A stretch of DNA of 64,000 bases, taken from the NCBI RefSeq assembly GCF_049933045.1, contig NZ_CP187926.1, positions 1,984,001 to 2,048,000 on the forward strand, given 5' to 3'. A program made the translations under genes and the position numbers. Below the pieces are notes generated by a model. It ran no database searches. It had not been told where the DNA came from and saw only the letters and a list, made by a program, of their open reading frames with translations. Source of the DNA: Pseudocolwellia sp049933045. GTDB lineage: Bacteria > Pseudomonadota > Gammaproteobacteria > Enterobacterales > Alteromonadaceae. Shown in pieces: positions 45,361-54,041 of the stretch (the stretch's first letter is position 1; the number at the start of each line of letters is the position of its first letter).

Positions 45361-45436
45361 TGGCATCCCTAAGGGGATTCGAACCCCTGTTACCGCCGTG
45401 AAAGGGCGGTGTCCTAGGCCTCTAGACGATAGGGAC
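45361..45436 (-). tRNA. tRNA-Glu (TTC), copy 4 in transcription order
   Basis: 76 bases starting GTCCCTATCGTCTAGAGG with encoded CCA. The anticodon stem-loop CCGCCCTTTCACGGCGG carries TTC, and the T arm AGGGGTTCGAATCCCCT is intact. Identical to the three copies upstream. Confidence 0.97.
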
Positions 45437-45525
45437 ACTAAAACTTGTTAACTAATTAAAAATTAAATCAAGTAGTTACTATCTATTACTCTACACATAC
45501 AAGAAAACTTGTATTAATTTAATGG

Positions 45526-45601
45526 TGGCATCCCTAAGGGGATTCGAACCCCTGTTACCGCCGTGAAAGGGCGGTGTCCTAGGCCTCTAGACGATAGGGA
45601 C
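45526..45601 (-). tRNA. tRNA-Glu (TTC), copy 3
   Basis: Identical in sequence to the other three tRNA-Glu genes: acceptor, D arm, TTC anticodon, T arm and CCA all intact. The spacer to the next copy contains the hairpin ATACAAG-AAAA-CTTGTAT (45497-45514). Confidence 0.97.
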
Positions 45602-45740
45602 ACAATATAAACATATAAAACAACCTAACAATATTATTATTTACATTAGCTCTAGCCTAGTGAGCTAAACAACAATATTAGTTCTTAAATACTTGTGTCT
45701 AAAATAACCATTAAACCTGTATTGTAACTATAAAAATGAG

Positions 45741-45816
45741 TGGCATCCCTAAGGGGATTCGAACCCCTGTTACCGCCGTGAAAGGGCGGTGTCCTAGGCC
45801 TCTAGACGATAGGGAC
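45741..45816 (-). tRNA. tRNA-Glu (TTC), copy 2
   Basis: Identical 76-base gene with encoded CCA. The spacer downstream contains the stem-loop TTAGCTC-N9-GAGCTAA (45646-45668). Confidence 0.97.
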
Positions 45817-45939
45817 ACAATAACTTAAAACGCTTAACGTAAATATACTTGTAAAGAAACTCTAGCCTAGTGAGTTGCAAAATATATTACACATTTAAAG
45901 TGAGTGTCAAAAAACACATACTCATTTCTTTTAAAAAGT

Positions 45940-46015
45940 TGGCATCCCTAAGGGGATTCGAACCCCTGTTACCGCCGTGAAAGGGCGGTGTCCTAGGCCT
46001 CTAGACGATAGGGAC
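45940..46015 (-). tRNA. tRNA-Glu (TTC), copy 1
   Basis: Identical 76-base gene with encoded CCA. The spacer on its downstream side contains the stem-loop AACTC-N9-GAGTT (45858-45876), whose loop is the same as that of the next spacer. Confidence 0.97.
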
Positions 46016-46137
46016 ACTAAAACTTGGTAATAAAGTAAATATTCCTACTTTATTATTTCAGTGCTATGAATAAATTCATAAGACACTAACTTTTTATTTT
46101 TACTATTTCGTTAAACTTCAACAAAACAATTAAATCT

Positions 46138-46213
46138 TGGTGGAGCTATGCGGGATCGAACCGCAGACCTCTTCGCTGCCAGCGAAGCGCTCTCCCAGCT
46201 GAGCTATAGCCCC
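46138..46213 (-). tRNA. tRNA-Ala (GGC)
   Basis: 76 bases starting GGGGCTATAGCTCAGCTGGG and ending CCA. The anticodon arm CTTCGCTGGCAGCGAAG gives GGC, and the T arm GCGGTTCGATCCCGC is intact. First gene of the operon, upstream of four tRNA-Glu genes. Confidence 0.97.
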
Positions 46214-46299
46214 GCTTTTGTAAAACTATAAAGTGGCCTAATACCTTATAACTTTACGCATCTAACAAGAACGTTAAGGACTTGTTGAAAGCGAGGCGC

Positions 46300-46328
46300 A
46301 TTCTAAGCAGCGACCCCGATACTGTCAA
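46300..46328 (-). promoter_or_regulatory. Promoter of the tRNA-Ala/tRNA-Glu operon
   Basis: On the minus strand: consensus TTGACA (46323-46328), a 17-base spacer, TAGAAT (46300-46305) and then a GC-rich discriminator GCGCCTCGC, as in stringently controlled stable-RNA promoters. From 46329 to 46591, on the other side, only the unrecognised promoter region of the yvcK-like gene is expected. Confidence 0.85.
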
Positions 46329-46591
46329 CACTTTTTTAATAAAAAAAGCGTATTTTTATAAGTATTTGCGCTAAGTGTTTACTTAACAAACAACTTGCTC
46401 AAATTTTGAATATAATAAGATTTACACTGGTTAATTATCGCCCTCTTTTAAAATACATTATAGAGTGAAGTATGAATAAAGTCTTAAAAATGAACGATAC
46501 AGCTTATATAGCTTGCCCTGACAGTAATTCTGCTTTCTTTTTAGTATAATTGCAGGTAATCTTTTTGTACTTATATTTATAGAAATATTCT

Positions 46592-47485
46592 ATGTCGTTA
46601 AAAAATCTGAATGTAGTTGCTATTGGTGGAGGTCACGGCTTAGGCAGAGTGCTTTCAACCTTCTCTTTCTTAGGTAATCAATTAACAGGTATTGTTGCCA
46701 CTACAGATAATGGTGGTTCTACTGGCCGTTTAAGAAAGCGTAGCAGCTCTATTGCATGGGGAGACCTACGCAACTGTTTAACGCAATTAGTCGATAAAGA
46801 TTCTATAGGTAGCCAATTATTCGATTTTAGATTTAATGGTGCAGATGAATTAGGAGGCCACAACCTCGGTAACCTTATTTTATATTCATTAGGTCAAATT
46901 CAAACACGTCCAATTGAATCAATAAAATTAGTTAGACGCATACTCGGTGTAAAAACAGCTGTATTACCTATGTCTGAAACCCCTACAGACTTAATGGCTT
47001 TTTATCCTGAAGGCAGATGTCGTGTTGGTGAACTTTCAGTTGATGAAATGCCAATTATGCCAAAAAACTTAATGTTAGCGCCTTTAGTTAAAACATTACC
47101 CGCATGTATTAAAGCGATAGAGGATGCCGATTTAATTATTTTAGGTCCTGGTAGCTTTTTAACAAGTATCATCCCTCCTCTACTTGTTAGAGATATATCT
47201 AATGCATTAAGAGATCGTAAAGGTCACTGTATTTTTATTGAAAACCTTGTTGCCGAAAAAAGTCCGTCAGCGAGTTTAACATTAGATGAAAAACTTGATT
47301 GGATTGAAGAAAACTTAGGTAGCTTACCTATTGATAGTGTTATTTGCCAAGATAAGTCAGTTACTTCAGAGAAAGTAAACGTTTGTTATAATGATTTAGA
47401 AAGCAGTGATGTAAAACATTATCACGATCAAGAAAAACTCATCAAAGCGATTGAAGCTTGCGCGAAACAAAACAATCTTTTTTAG
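46592..47485 (+). CDS. YvcK/CofD-like protein (gluconeogenesis factor family)
   Basis: The 297-residue protein starts with VVAIGGGHGLGRVLSTFSFL, the nucleotide-binding loop, and then TDNGGSTGRLRKRSSSIAWGDLRNCLTQL, GGHNLGNLIL and ADLIILGPGSFLTSIIPPLLV, hallmarks of YvcK/YbhK proteins. B. subtilis YvcK binds UDP-GlcNAc and supports growth on gluconeogenic carbon; archaeal CofD makes F420. No F420 genes are visible, so the YvcK role is more likely. Confidence 0.9.
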   Translation: MSLKNLNVVAIGGGHGLGRVLSTFSFLGNQLTGIVATTDNGGSTGRLRKRSSSIAWGDLRNCLTQLVDKDSIGSQLFDFRFNGADELGGHNLGNLILYSLGQIQTRPIESIKLVRRILGVKTAVLPMSETPTDLMAFYPEGRCRVGELSVDEMPIMPKNLMLAPLVKTLPACIKAIEDADLIILGPGSFLTSIIPPLLVRDISNALRDRKGHCIFIENLVAEKSPSASLTLDEKLDWIEENLGSLPIDSVICQDKSVTSEKVNVCYNDLESSDVKHYHDQEKLIKAIEACAKQNNLF

Positions 47486-47760
47486 ATTTTACCTTCCTAA
47501 ATTTACCTCCTATAAGCAATCAAACATACTAATAACATTAAATACATAAGTGCTTATTTAATGTTATAAAACTAATCTTATGTTTTACTGTACAAACGCT
47601 ACTAATAATTAGATTATCTAACTTAAGAGATTTTTATAACAAAACTAATTTTTACAGATAGTTTATCTATAAATATCTCCAAATTTACTAGCTATGTAAA
47701 ACGAAAAAATGTATGAATCGCACTTATCTATAACATCAAATATCGAGAAGAATCGTATTA

Positions 47761-48978
47761 ATGAAAAAGATCAATAAATCATCAAAGCTAAAAAACGTCT
47801 GTTACGAAATACGCGGACAAATAGCAGCAGAAGCTCGTCGATTAGAAGACGATGGTCATAAAATTTTAAAACTGAATATTGGTAACCCTGCCCCATTTGG
47901 TTTTGAAGCCCCTGATGATATTTTGAAAGATGTAATTCGTAACTTACCAACAGCCCAAGGCTATAGCGATTCAAAAGGTATATATTCGGCACGTGTTGCT
48001 GTTATGCAGTACTTTCAGCAAAACAATATTAAAGACGTTAACGTTGATGATATTTACATTGGTAATGGCGTAAGTGAACTTATCGTTATGTCGATGCAAG
48101 GTTTGCTTAACAATGAAGACGAAGTATTAATTCCTGCGCCTGATTATCCATTATGGACAGCCTCTGTCGCATTATCAGGTGGTGTACCTGTTCATTACAA
48201 ATGTGATGAAGAAAATCAGTGGTTTCCTAATATTGCTGATATGGAAAGTAAGATTAATGAAAATACCCGTGCGATTGTATTAATAAACCCTAACAACCCT
48301 ACAGGTGCTGTTTATTCAAAAGAACTACTCCTCGATATTTTAGAACTCGCTAGAAAACATAGTTTAATTGTTTTTAGTGATGAGATTTACGACAAAATTT
48401 TATATGACGACGCTGTGCATATTCCTACAGCGAGTTTAGCGCAAGACGTGTTAATTATTACCATGGGTGGTTTATCTAAAAACTATCGCATTGCTGGCTT
48501 TAGAGCTGGCTGGATGGTGATCACAGGGCCTAAACTCCACGCAGAAGATTATTTAGAAGGTTTAAATATACTCTCTTCAATGCGCCTCTGTGCCAATGTA
48601 CCTTGCCAACATGCTATTCAAACAGCTTTAGGCGGCTATCAAAGTATTAATGAGTTGATTAAAGATGACGGACGTTTTATCAAACAACGAAATCTAGCTC
48701 ACAAATTGATTAACGAGATTGATGGTTTATCGTGTAACCCTGCGATGGGTGCCTTGTATTTATTCGTAAAAGTTGATGCTGAAAAGTTCAATATTACAAA
48801 CGATGAGAAAATGATATTAGACCTACTTAAACAAGAGAAAATACTGCTTGTTCACGGTAGCGCTTTTAACATCGTAGAAAAAAATTACTTTAGGCTCGTT
48901 TTCCTTCCACATACTGATGAATTAATTCAGGCAATGGCTAAGTTAAAGAATTTCTTTAGTACCTACAGTCAATTATAG
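47761..48978 (+). CDS. alaA: Alanine transaminase AlaA-like class I aminotransferase
   Basis: 405 residues, as in E. coli AlaA (YfbQ). It has KNVCYEIRGQIAAEARRLEDDGHKILKLNIGNPAPFGF, IYIGNGVSELI, INPNNPTGAVY, FSDEIYDKIL and the PLP Lys in MGGLSKNYRIAGFRAGW. It interconverts pyruvate/glutamate and alanine/2-oxoglutarate. It is eight bases from yfbR, its neighbour in enterobacteria. Confidence 0.94.
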   Translation: MKKINKSSKLKNVCYEIRGQIAAEARRLEDDGHKILKLNIGNPAPFGFEAPDDILKDVIRNLPTAQGYSDSKGIYSARVAVMQYFQQNNIKDVNVDDIYIGNGVSELIVMSMQGLLNNEDEVLIPAPDYPLWTASVALSGGVPVHYKCDEENQWFPNIADMESKINENTRAIVLINPNNPTGAVYSKELLLDILELARKHSLIVFSDEIYDKILYDDAVHIPTASLAQDVLIITMGGLSKNYRIAGFRAGWMVITGPKLHAEDYLEGLNILSSMRLCANVPCQHAIQTALGGYQSINELIKDDGRFIKQRNLAHKLINEIDGLSCNPAMGALYLFVKVDAEKFNITNDEKMILDLLKQEKILLVHGSAFNIVEKNYFRLVFLPHTDELIQAMAKLKNFFSTYSQL

Positions 48979-48985
48979 GAAAATT

Positions 48986-49582
48986 ATGCAAAGTACGTTT
49001 TTAGCTTGGATGTTTAGAATGCCCCTCATCAAACGATGGGCATTAATGTTTTGTGTCAAACCTGAAAACGTAGCAGAGCACTCACACCAAGTGGCTATTG
49101 TTGCTCATTTATTGGCAGTTATTAAAAACAAAAAATTTAATGGCAGTGTAAATGCAGACCGAGTAGCAACAGTCGCCTTGTATCATGAAGCCAGCGAGAC
49201 TCGTTACGGTGATATAGTGAGTCCAACTAAGTATGCTAACCCTGAAATTGCACGTGAATTTAAAAAGATAGAATACCTTGCTGAGCAAGAATGTTTAGCG
49301 TCTTTACCTGAAGAGTTTCAAGATATTTTTGCTGATCTTATCGTGCAAGATAATGTTGAAGCAGAATATAAAAGCATCGTAAAAGCGGCAGATATTCTCG
49401 TGGCTTATATCAAAGCGCTGGATGAGTTAAATCATCAGAATCATGAATTTGATCACGTTGAAGAGCGTTTAGGTAAAAAGATAGAACAAATACAACAAGA
49501 CATGCCAGAAGTTAAATACTTTATGGATATGTTTTTACAAGCATGTTCTGCAACTGTAGATAAACTTTCCACGCAAAAATAA
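48986..49582 (+). CDS. yfbR: 5'-deoxynucleotidase YfbR-like HD-fold phosphohydrolase
   Basis: 198 residues, length as in E. coli YfbR (199). ENVAEHSHQVAIVAHLLAV supplies the first His, and KAADILVAYIKALDEL the distal Asp. The central motif is YHEASETRYGDIVSPTKY, whereas E. coli reads YHDASEVLTGDLPTPVKY, so the metal-binding HD pair is HE here. YfbR dephosphorylates deoxynucleoside monophosphates. Translation is probably coupled with alaA. Confidence 0.9.
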   Translation: MQSTFLAWMFRMPLIKRWALMFCVKPENVAEHSHQVAIVAHLLAVIKNKKFNGSVNADRVATVALYHEASETRYGDIVSPTKYANPEIAREFKKIEYLAEQECLASLPEEFQDIFADLIVQDNVEAEYKSIVKAADILVAYIKALDELNHQNHEFDHVEERLGKKIEQIQQDMPEVKYFMDMFLQACSATVDKLSTQK

Positions 49583-49646
49583 ATAACCCCTTAGGCTTAT
49601 TCCTTAGTATTAAGCCTAAGACCCCATCTCATGCGAGTATCAGCAC

Positions 49647-50144
49647 TTATTTTTTAAGTAGAGCAAACATATACGTGTAGGCGTATAAAGTTGTAAAAAC
49701 AATACTCGGTGCAACGGTTAAGAATAAATTAGGTGTTTGATTAATCACATTCACCAAAAGCACTAAACTTGATTGCACCGCAATAGGCATAATAGGAGCA
49801 AACAAAGTTCCCGCTACCTTTTTACCTTTGAAATAAGACGCTGATAAATTAATGGCATTATTAAAACTTTGGCGTATAGCAACATTCTGAGGTGTTTTAG
49901 AGTGAAACATACATAAAATAGGCGTTACAAAAGCTAAAGACAAACAACTAGCTCGATACTTATTAACCACCCTTTCTAAAATAAAAGTAAAAAACAAAGT
50001 AACAAAACCACTATATAAGCCTTGAACCAAAGCAGCCTGAAGCGTTACTGACTCAGGAATATTATCTGCACTATTCGCCCAATATGCCCAACCAAAGTAA
50101 AAAACAAATGACACAACGCCAGATAATATAAGTCGACTATTCAA
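49647..50144 (-). CDS. Small integral membrane protein of unknown function
   Basis: The 165-residue product has about four hydrophobic helices (LSGVVSFVFYFGWAYWA, ALVQGLYSGFVTLFFTFILERVV, GTLFAPIMPIAVQSSLVLLVNVI, LTVAPSIVFTTLYAYTYMFALL). A Cys-containing loop and KNVAIRQSFNNAIN segment lie between helices two and three. No family recognised. The gene converges on yfbR. Confidence 0.65.
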   Translation of the reverse strand: MNSRLILSGVVSFVFYFGWAYWANSADNIPESVTLQAALVQGLYSGFVTLFFTFILERVVNKYRASCLSLAFVTPILCMFHSKTPQNVAIRQSFNNAINLSASYFKGKKVAGTLFAPIMPIAVQSSLVLLVNVINQTPNLFLTVAPSIVFTTLYAYTYMFALLKK

Positions 50145-50417
50145 TTCAATTCCTCAATATGTTTTATATTTATAACCTAAGTTCGAGATAAGCATAACGC
50201 CTAACATTCTTACTAGACCGTTCATCATAGTTGTTTCATTCATAATTGTTTTAAAACAAAATCTTTTAAAACAAAGGTTTTAAAAATTAATAATAATAAA
50301 TTCAAATTAATGAACTTAAATCACAACAAGTAATATCAATCAGTATGGTTCATAAATAGTTATTTTTACCTCAAATGATTTAATTTTAATTAAAGCGCTT
50401 AAAATAATAATTAACTA

Positions 50418-50446
50418 TTGACACTTTAATACAAACCCTTTAAAAA
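50418..50446 (+). promoter_or_regulatory. Sigma-70 promoter of the ilv operon
   Basis: Consensus TTGACA (50418-50423), a 17-base spacer and TAAAAA (50441-50446). Transcription would start near 50453, 60 bases before the leader peptide. The AT-rich region from 50145 to 50417 holds no other recognised feature; Lrp sites are possible but cannot be called by eye. Confidence 0.65.
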
Positions 50447-50512
50447 TACAGTCATAGTTTATTCCAATAACACGCGTTTAAAATAATTAACGCCAAATAA
50501 AAAAACACAATT

Positions 50513-50590
50513 ATGTTATTAAAAAAATTACACAATGTTGTCCTCGTAGTCGTTATGGTTGTCAGACCATCGCGAGGATTTTTAGTGTAA
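50513..50590 (+). CDS. ilv operon leader peptide (attenuation)
   Basis: A 25-residue ORF, MLLKKLHNVVLVVVMVVRPS followed by RGFLV, with seven Val and several Leu codons, seven of these Val in a run of ten residues. Its Val codons overlap segment 1 of the attenuator hairpins. It resembles ilvB/ilvG leader peptides in logic but not in exact sequence. Scarcity of charged Val (and Leu) tRNA should stall the ribosome here. Confidence 0.88.
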   Translation: MLLKKLHNVVLVVVMVVRPSRGFLV

Positions 50591-50656
50591 AAAATATAAT
50601 GAATAAACCACACTATTATTAAACCCTCGCTCTTACTTAGACCGAGGGTTTTTTAT
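50542..50656 (+). promoter_or_regulatory. Transcription attenuator of ilvIH
   Basis: Four mutually complementary segments are visible. Segment 1 CCTCG (50542-50546) pairs with segment 2 GCGAGG (50572-50577), with an inner stem ATGGT/ACCAT. Segment 2 also pairs perfectly with segment 3 CCTCGC (50625-50630), forming the antiterminator. Segment 3 within AACCCTCG (50622-50629) pairs with segment 4 CGAGGGTT (50643-50650), forming a terminator with a T6 tract. Stalling on the Val codons would free segment 2 and allow read-through. Confidence 0.9.
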
Positions 50657-50700
50657 TATTTATAACTTTTCAAATGTAACATCAGACAAAGGGCAATAAT

Positions 50701-52431
50701 ATGACAACAGAGCTATATACAGGTGCTGAAATGGTAGTTAAAGCGCTATCTGCACTTGATGTTAAATATGTATTTGGTTATCCAGGTGGCTCAGTACTCG
50801 ATATTTACGATGCTATCTTTCAACAAGATGACTTCGAACATATCCTAGTACGCCATGAACAAGCCGCAACACATATGGCAGACGGTTACACACGAGCAAC
50901 AGGTGAAGTTGGTGTGGTACTAGCAACATCAGGACCTGGCGCTACCAACTGTGTTACAGGTATTGCGACGGCTTATATGGATTCAATCCCTATGGTTGTT
51001 TTAGCGGGTCAAGTTGCTACAACATTAATTGGCGATGATGCATTCCAAGAAACCGATATTATTGGTTGTTCGCGACCTATCGTTAAACATAGCTTTAACT
51101 GTCGTAAGATTGAAGAAATCCCTAATATTATTGCTAAAGCCTTTTATATTGCTAATTCAGGTCGCCCTGGCCCTGTTGTTATTGAATTACCTAAAGACTT
51201 ATTAATTCCTGAAAAGAAAGCGAAATACTCAATCAATATTAACGTCGACATGCGTTCATATAACCCTACGGTTACAGGTCATCCTAAACAAATAAAAAAA
51301 GCCGCTAAACTGATTTCAGAAGCTAAAAAATTAGTCGTTTATTCAGGTGGAGGAATTGTTATAGCGAATGCTGCCGACCTACTTACCGAGTTAGTAGAAA
51401 CCTTAAAAGCTCCTATCACAAATACCTTAATGGGTTTGGGCGGCATTTCAGGCGTTCATGAGAACTTTATCGGTATGTTAGGTATGCACGGTAGCTTAGA
51501 AGCTAACAAAACCATGGCGAATGCTGATGTTATTTTAGCGTTAGGAGCTCGCTTTGATGATCGCGTTACGAATAATGTTAAAAAATTCTGCCCAAATGCA
51601 AAAATAATTCATGTTGATATAGACCCAACGTCAATCTCTAAAACTATAAACGCTCATGTACCTATTGTTGGTTTAGTGGATATTGTTATTCAACAGTTAC
51701 TTGATGAATTAAAAGAAACCAATTACCAACCTGATGAAGACGCTTTAAAAGCATGGTGGGCACAAATAAACGAATGGCGTGCCGCGAAAAGCTTTAGTTA
51801 TGTACCTGAAGAAAAAGGCGCAAAGATCAAACCGCAACATGTGGTTGAATCTATGTACCGCATAACTAATGGTGAAGCTTATGTATGTTCTGATGTAGGT
51901 CAACATCAAATGTTTGCCGCGCAATATTACCCGTTTGCAAAACCACGACAATGGATCAACTCAGGTGGCTTAGGCACCATGGGCTTTGGTTTACCTGCAG
52001 CTATGGGTGTTAAATTAGCCTTTCCAGATAAGCACGTAATCTGCATCACAGGTGATGGTTCTATTCAAATGAACATTCAAGAGCTTTCAACCTGTTTGCA
52101 GTACAACTTACCTGTAGTCATTGTTACTTTAAATAATCGTTCATTAGGTATGGTAAGACAATGGCAAGACATGGTTTATGGCGGTCGACATTCATCATCT
52201 TACATGGAGTCACTACCTAACTTTATTAAAATAGCTGAAGCTTATGGTCACGTAGGCATCGAAATTAATGAATTAGCTGAGCTTGATTTAAAACTTGAAG
52301 AAGCTTTTGCTATCAAAAATCGTTTAGTGTTTGTTGATGTATTAGTTGATGAACTAGAGCATGTTTACCCAATGCAAATTAAAACAGGTGCAATAGATGA
52401 AATGTGGCTGAAAAAAGGAGTTAAAGCATAA
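50701..52431 (+). CDS. ilvI: Acetolactate synthase large subunit
   Basis: The 576-residue ThDP enzyme has YVFGYPGGSVLDIYDA, VRHEQAATHMADGYTRATG (catalytic Glu), SGPGATNCVTGIATAYMDSIP, the ThDP/Mg motif TGDGSIQMNIQELSTCLQYNLPVVIVTLNN and a FAD-binding centre (ALGARFDDRVT). It makes acetolactate or acetohydroxybutyrate, the first common step to Val, Leu and Ile. Its closest match by eye is IlvI. The stop shares one base with the ilvH start. Confidence 0.95.
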   Translation: MTTELYTGAEMVVKALSALDVKYVFGYPGGSVLDIYDAIFQQDDFEHILVRHEQAATHMADGYTRATGEVGVVLATSGPGATNCVTGIATAYMDSIPMVVLAGQVATTLIGDDAFQETDIIGCSRPIVKHSFNCRKIEEIPNIIAKAFYIANSGRPGPVVIELPKDLLIPEKKAKYSININVDMRSYNPTVTGHPKQIKKAAKLISEAKKLVVYSGGGIVIANAADLLTELVETLKAPITNTLMGLGGISGVHENFIGMLGMHGSLEANKTMANADVILALGARFDDRVTNNVKKFCPNAKIIHVDIDPTSISKTINAHVPIVGLVDIVIQQLLDELKETNYQPDEDALKAWWAQINEWRAAKSFSYVPEEKGAKIKPQHVVESMYRITNGEAYVCSDVGQHQMFAAQYYPFAKPRQWINSGGLGTMGFGLPAAMGVKLAFPDKHVICITGDGSIQMNIQELSTCLQYNLPVVIVTLNNRSLGMVRQWQDMVYGGRHSSSYMESLPNFIKIAEAYGHVGIEINELAELDLKLEEAFAIKNRLVFVDVLVDELEHVYPMQIKTGAIDEMWLKKGVKA

Positions 52432-52928
52432 TGCGTCGTATCCTAGCAATATTATTAGAAAACGAACCAGGTTCATTATCACGAATTGTTGGCCTTTTTT
52501 CACAACGTGCTTTTAACATTGAAAGCTTAACCGTTGCTCCAACTGAAGATGCTTCACTATCACGTATCACCATAGCTACACGTGGCGATGATAAAGTGCT
52601 TGAGCAAATACTTAAACAAGTCAATAAGCTTATTGACGTAATAAAAGTGACTGACTTAACAGATCGTGAACACGTTGAGCGCGAACTAATATTAATAAAA
52701 GTATTAGCTATGAACGATAAGTCGCGAACTGAAGTTAAACGTATTACTGATATTTTTAGAGGTTCTATTATTGATATCGGTAAGCAAACTTATACTATTC
52801 AGTTAACAGGTAACGCAGACAAGATTAATGCTTTTATTGAGACTTTAGGCAACGAAACTGAAATCATAGAATCTGTTCGTTCAGGCTGTGTGGGTATCGC
52901 TCGTGGCGAGAAAGCCCTAAGAGTTTAA
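52431..52928 (+). CDS. ilvH: Acetolactate synthase small (regulatory) subunit
   Basis: 165 residues. The N-terminal ACT domain MRRILAILLENEPGSLSRIVGLFSQRAFNIESLTVAPTED is very close to E. coli IlvH, followed by the C-terminal half (RTEVKRITDIFRGSIIDIGKQTYTIQLTG, ARGEKALRV). It confers valine feedback inhibition. It starts within the ilvI stop codon (TAATG), so the two are translationally coupled. Confidence 0.96.
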   Translation: MRRILAILLENEPGSLSRIVGLFSQRAFNIESLTVAPTEDASLSRITIATRGDDKVLEQILKQVNKLIDVIKVTDLTDREHVERELILIKVLAMNDKSRTEVKRITDIFRGSIIDIGKQTYTIQLTGNADKINAFIETLGNETEIIESVRSGCVGIARGEKALRV

Positions 52929-52929
52929 A

Positions 52930-53054
52930 TAACCTGAGATCGGCTTAATATATTATTCTCTAACAGCTACTTTTACTTGCTTCATCGTTAAATTTTATGA
53001 GTAATAATTTCAATGAATTAAAAACATCTTAAACCTAGTTCAGGTTAAATTATC
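52930..53054 (+). repeat. Short dispersed repeat, copy A
   Basis: A 125-base repeat whose ends are inverted (AACCTGAG...TTCAGGTT). Its reverse complement matches 55455-55648 over most of its length, including the shared stretch TTTAACGATGAAGCAAGTAA. It lies directly after ilvH and contains no gene. Confidence 0.75.
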
Positions 53055-53094
53055 TTTAATCATTAAGTATTACATTATATAAATAAAGGGGCGT

Positions 53095-53115
53095 TCATCA
53101 TGTAACTCCCCTTTT
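53095..53115 (+). terminator. Terminator downstream of ilvH
   Basis: AAAGGGG and CCCCTTTT separated by about a dozen bases, 167 bases after the ilvH stop and beyond the repeat copy. It probably ends the ilvIH transcript. Confidence 0.55.
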
Positions 53116-53222
53116 CGCTTAAATGACTATTTACAATAATTATCTATAAACAGGCACTTTTACATTCACTCTATTTGCCACTTCTGTTAGCATTATCGCC
53201 AAGTTAACTATGGGTAAAATTC

Positions 53223-54029
53223 ATGAAAATCATCTCTTTTAATATCAATGGCCTTCGCGCGCGTTTACATCAATTACAAGCTATTATCGACAAGCATCAA
53301 CCTGACATTATCGGTTTACAAGAAATTAAAGTTCATGATGAAGCTTTTCCGTTAGCCGATGTAGAAGCCATGGGATATTCAGTTTATTTTCATGGTCAAA
53401 AAGCCCATTACGGCGTTGCTATGTTATGTAAAAAACCTGCAGATAGCGTGCAAAAAGGTTTTCCTACTGATGACGAAGAAGCGCAAAAAAGAATGATCAT
53501 GGTGACTACCACCAATGAAAAAGGTGAGAAAGTAACTGTACTAAATGGTTATTTCCCACAAGGCGACAACATTTCGCACGAAACTAAATACCCGTACAAA
53601 CGTCAATTTTATAAAGATTTAATGACTTACCTAAATGAACATCACACGCCTGATGAAAATGTTGTAGTGATGGGCGATATTAATATATCACCTACCGATT
53701 TAGATATTGGTATAGGCGCGCCAAATCAAAAACGTTGGTTACAAACAGGTAAATGTAGCTTCCAACCAGAAGAGCGTGAATGGCTTAAAACATTAATGGA
53801 TTGGGGCTTTAAAGACACCTTTAGAGAACTACATCCTACGCGTGAAGAAAGATACTCGTGGTTTGATTACCGCTCAAAAGGTTTTCCTGATAACCGAGGT
53901 TTACGCATAGATGTTGTTTTAGCAACACCTGAGCTAGCTAAAACTTGTGTTGAATCTGATATAGATTACGAATTACGTGGCATAGAAAAACCATCTGATC
54001 ATGCGCCTATTTGGTCAACATTCGAGTAA
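53223..54029 (+). CDS. xthA: Exodeoxyribonuclease III
   Basis: 268 residues, as in E. coli. AP-endonuclease/exonuclease motifs: SFNINGLRARLHQL (Asn), LQEIKVHDEAFP (metal Glu), HGQKAHYGVAM, GDINISPTDLDIG (Asp-x-Asn), RIDVVLA and the catalytic SDHAPIW. It acts in base excision repair and 3' end processing. rlmA follows after 12 bases. Confidence 0.96.
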   Translation: MKIISFNINGLRARLHQLQAIIDKHQPDIIGLQEIKVHDEAFPLADVEAMGYSVYFHGQKAHYGVAMLCKKPADSVQKGFPTDDEEAQKRMIMVTTTNEKGEKVTVLNGYFPQGDNISHETKYPYKRQFYKDLMTYLNEHHTPDENVVVMGDINISPTDLDIGIGAPNQKRWLQTGKCSFQPEEREWLKTLMDWGFKDTFRELHPTREERYSWFDYRSKGFPDNRGLRIDVVLATPELAKTCVESDIDYELRGIEKPSDHAPIWSTFE

Positions 54030-54041
54030 CTATAAATAAAC

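Noticed and set aside
45361..46015. Regularly spaced identical 76-base units, superficially CRISPR-like
   Set aside because: Each unit folds as a complete tRNA-Glu with CCA; the spacers vary in length and contain hairpins.
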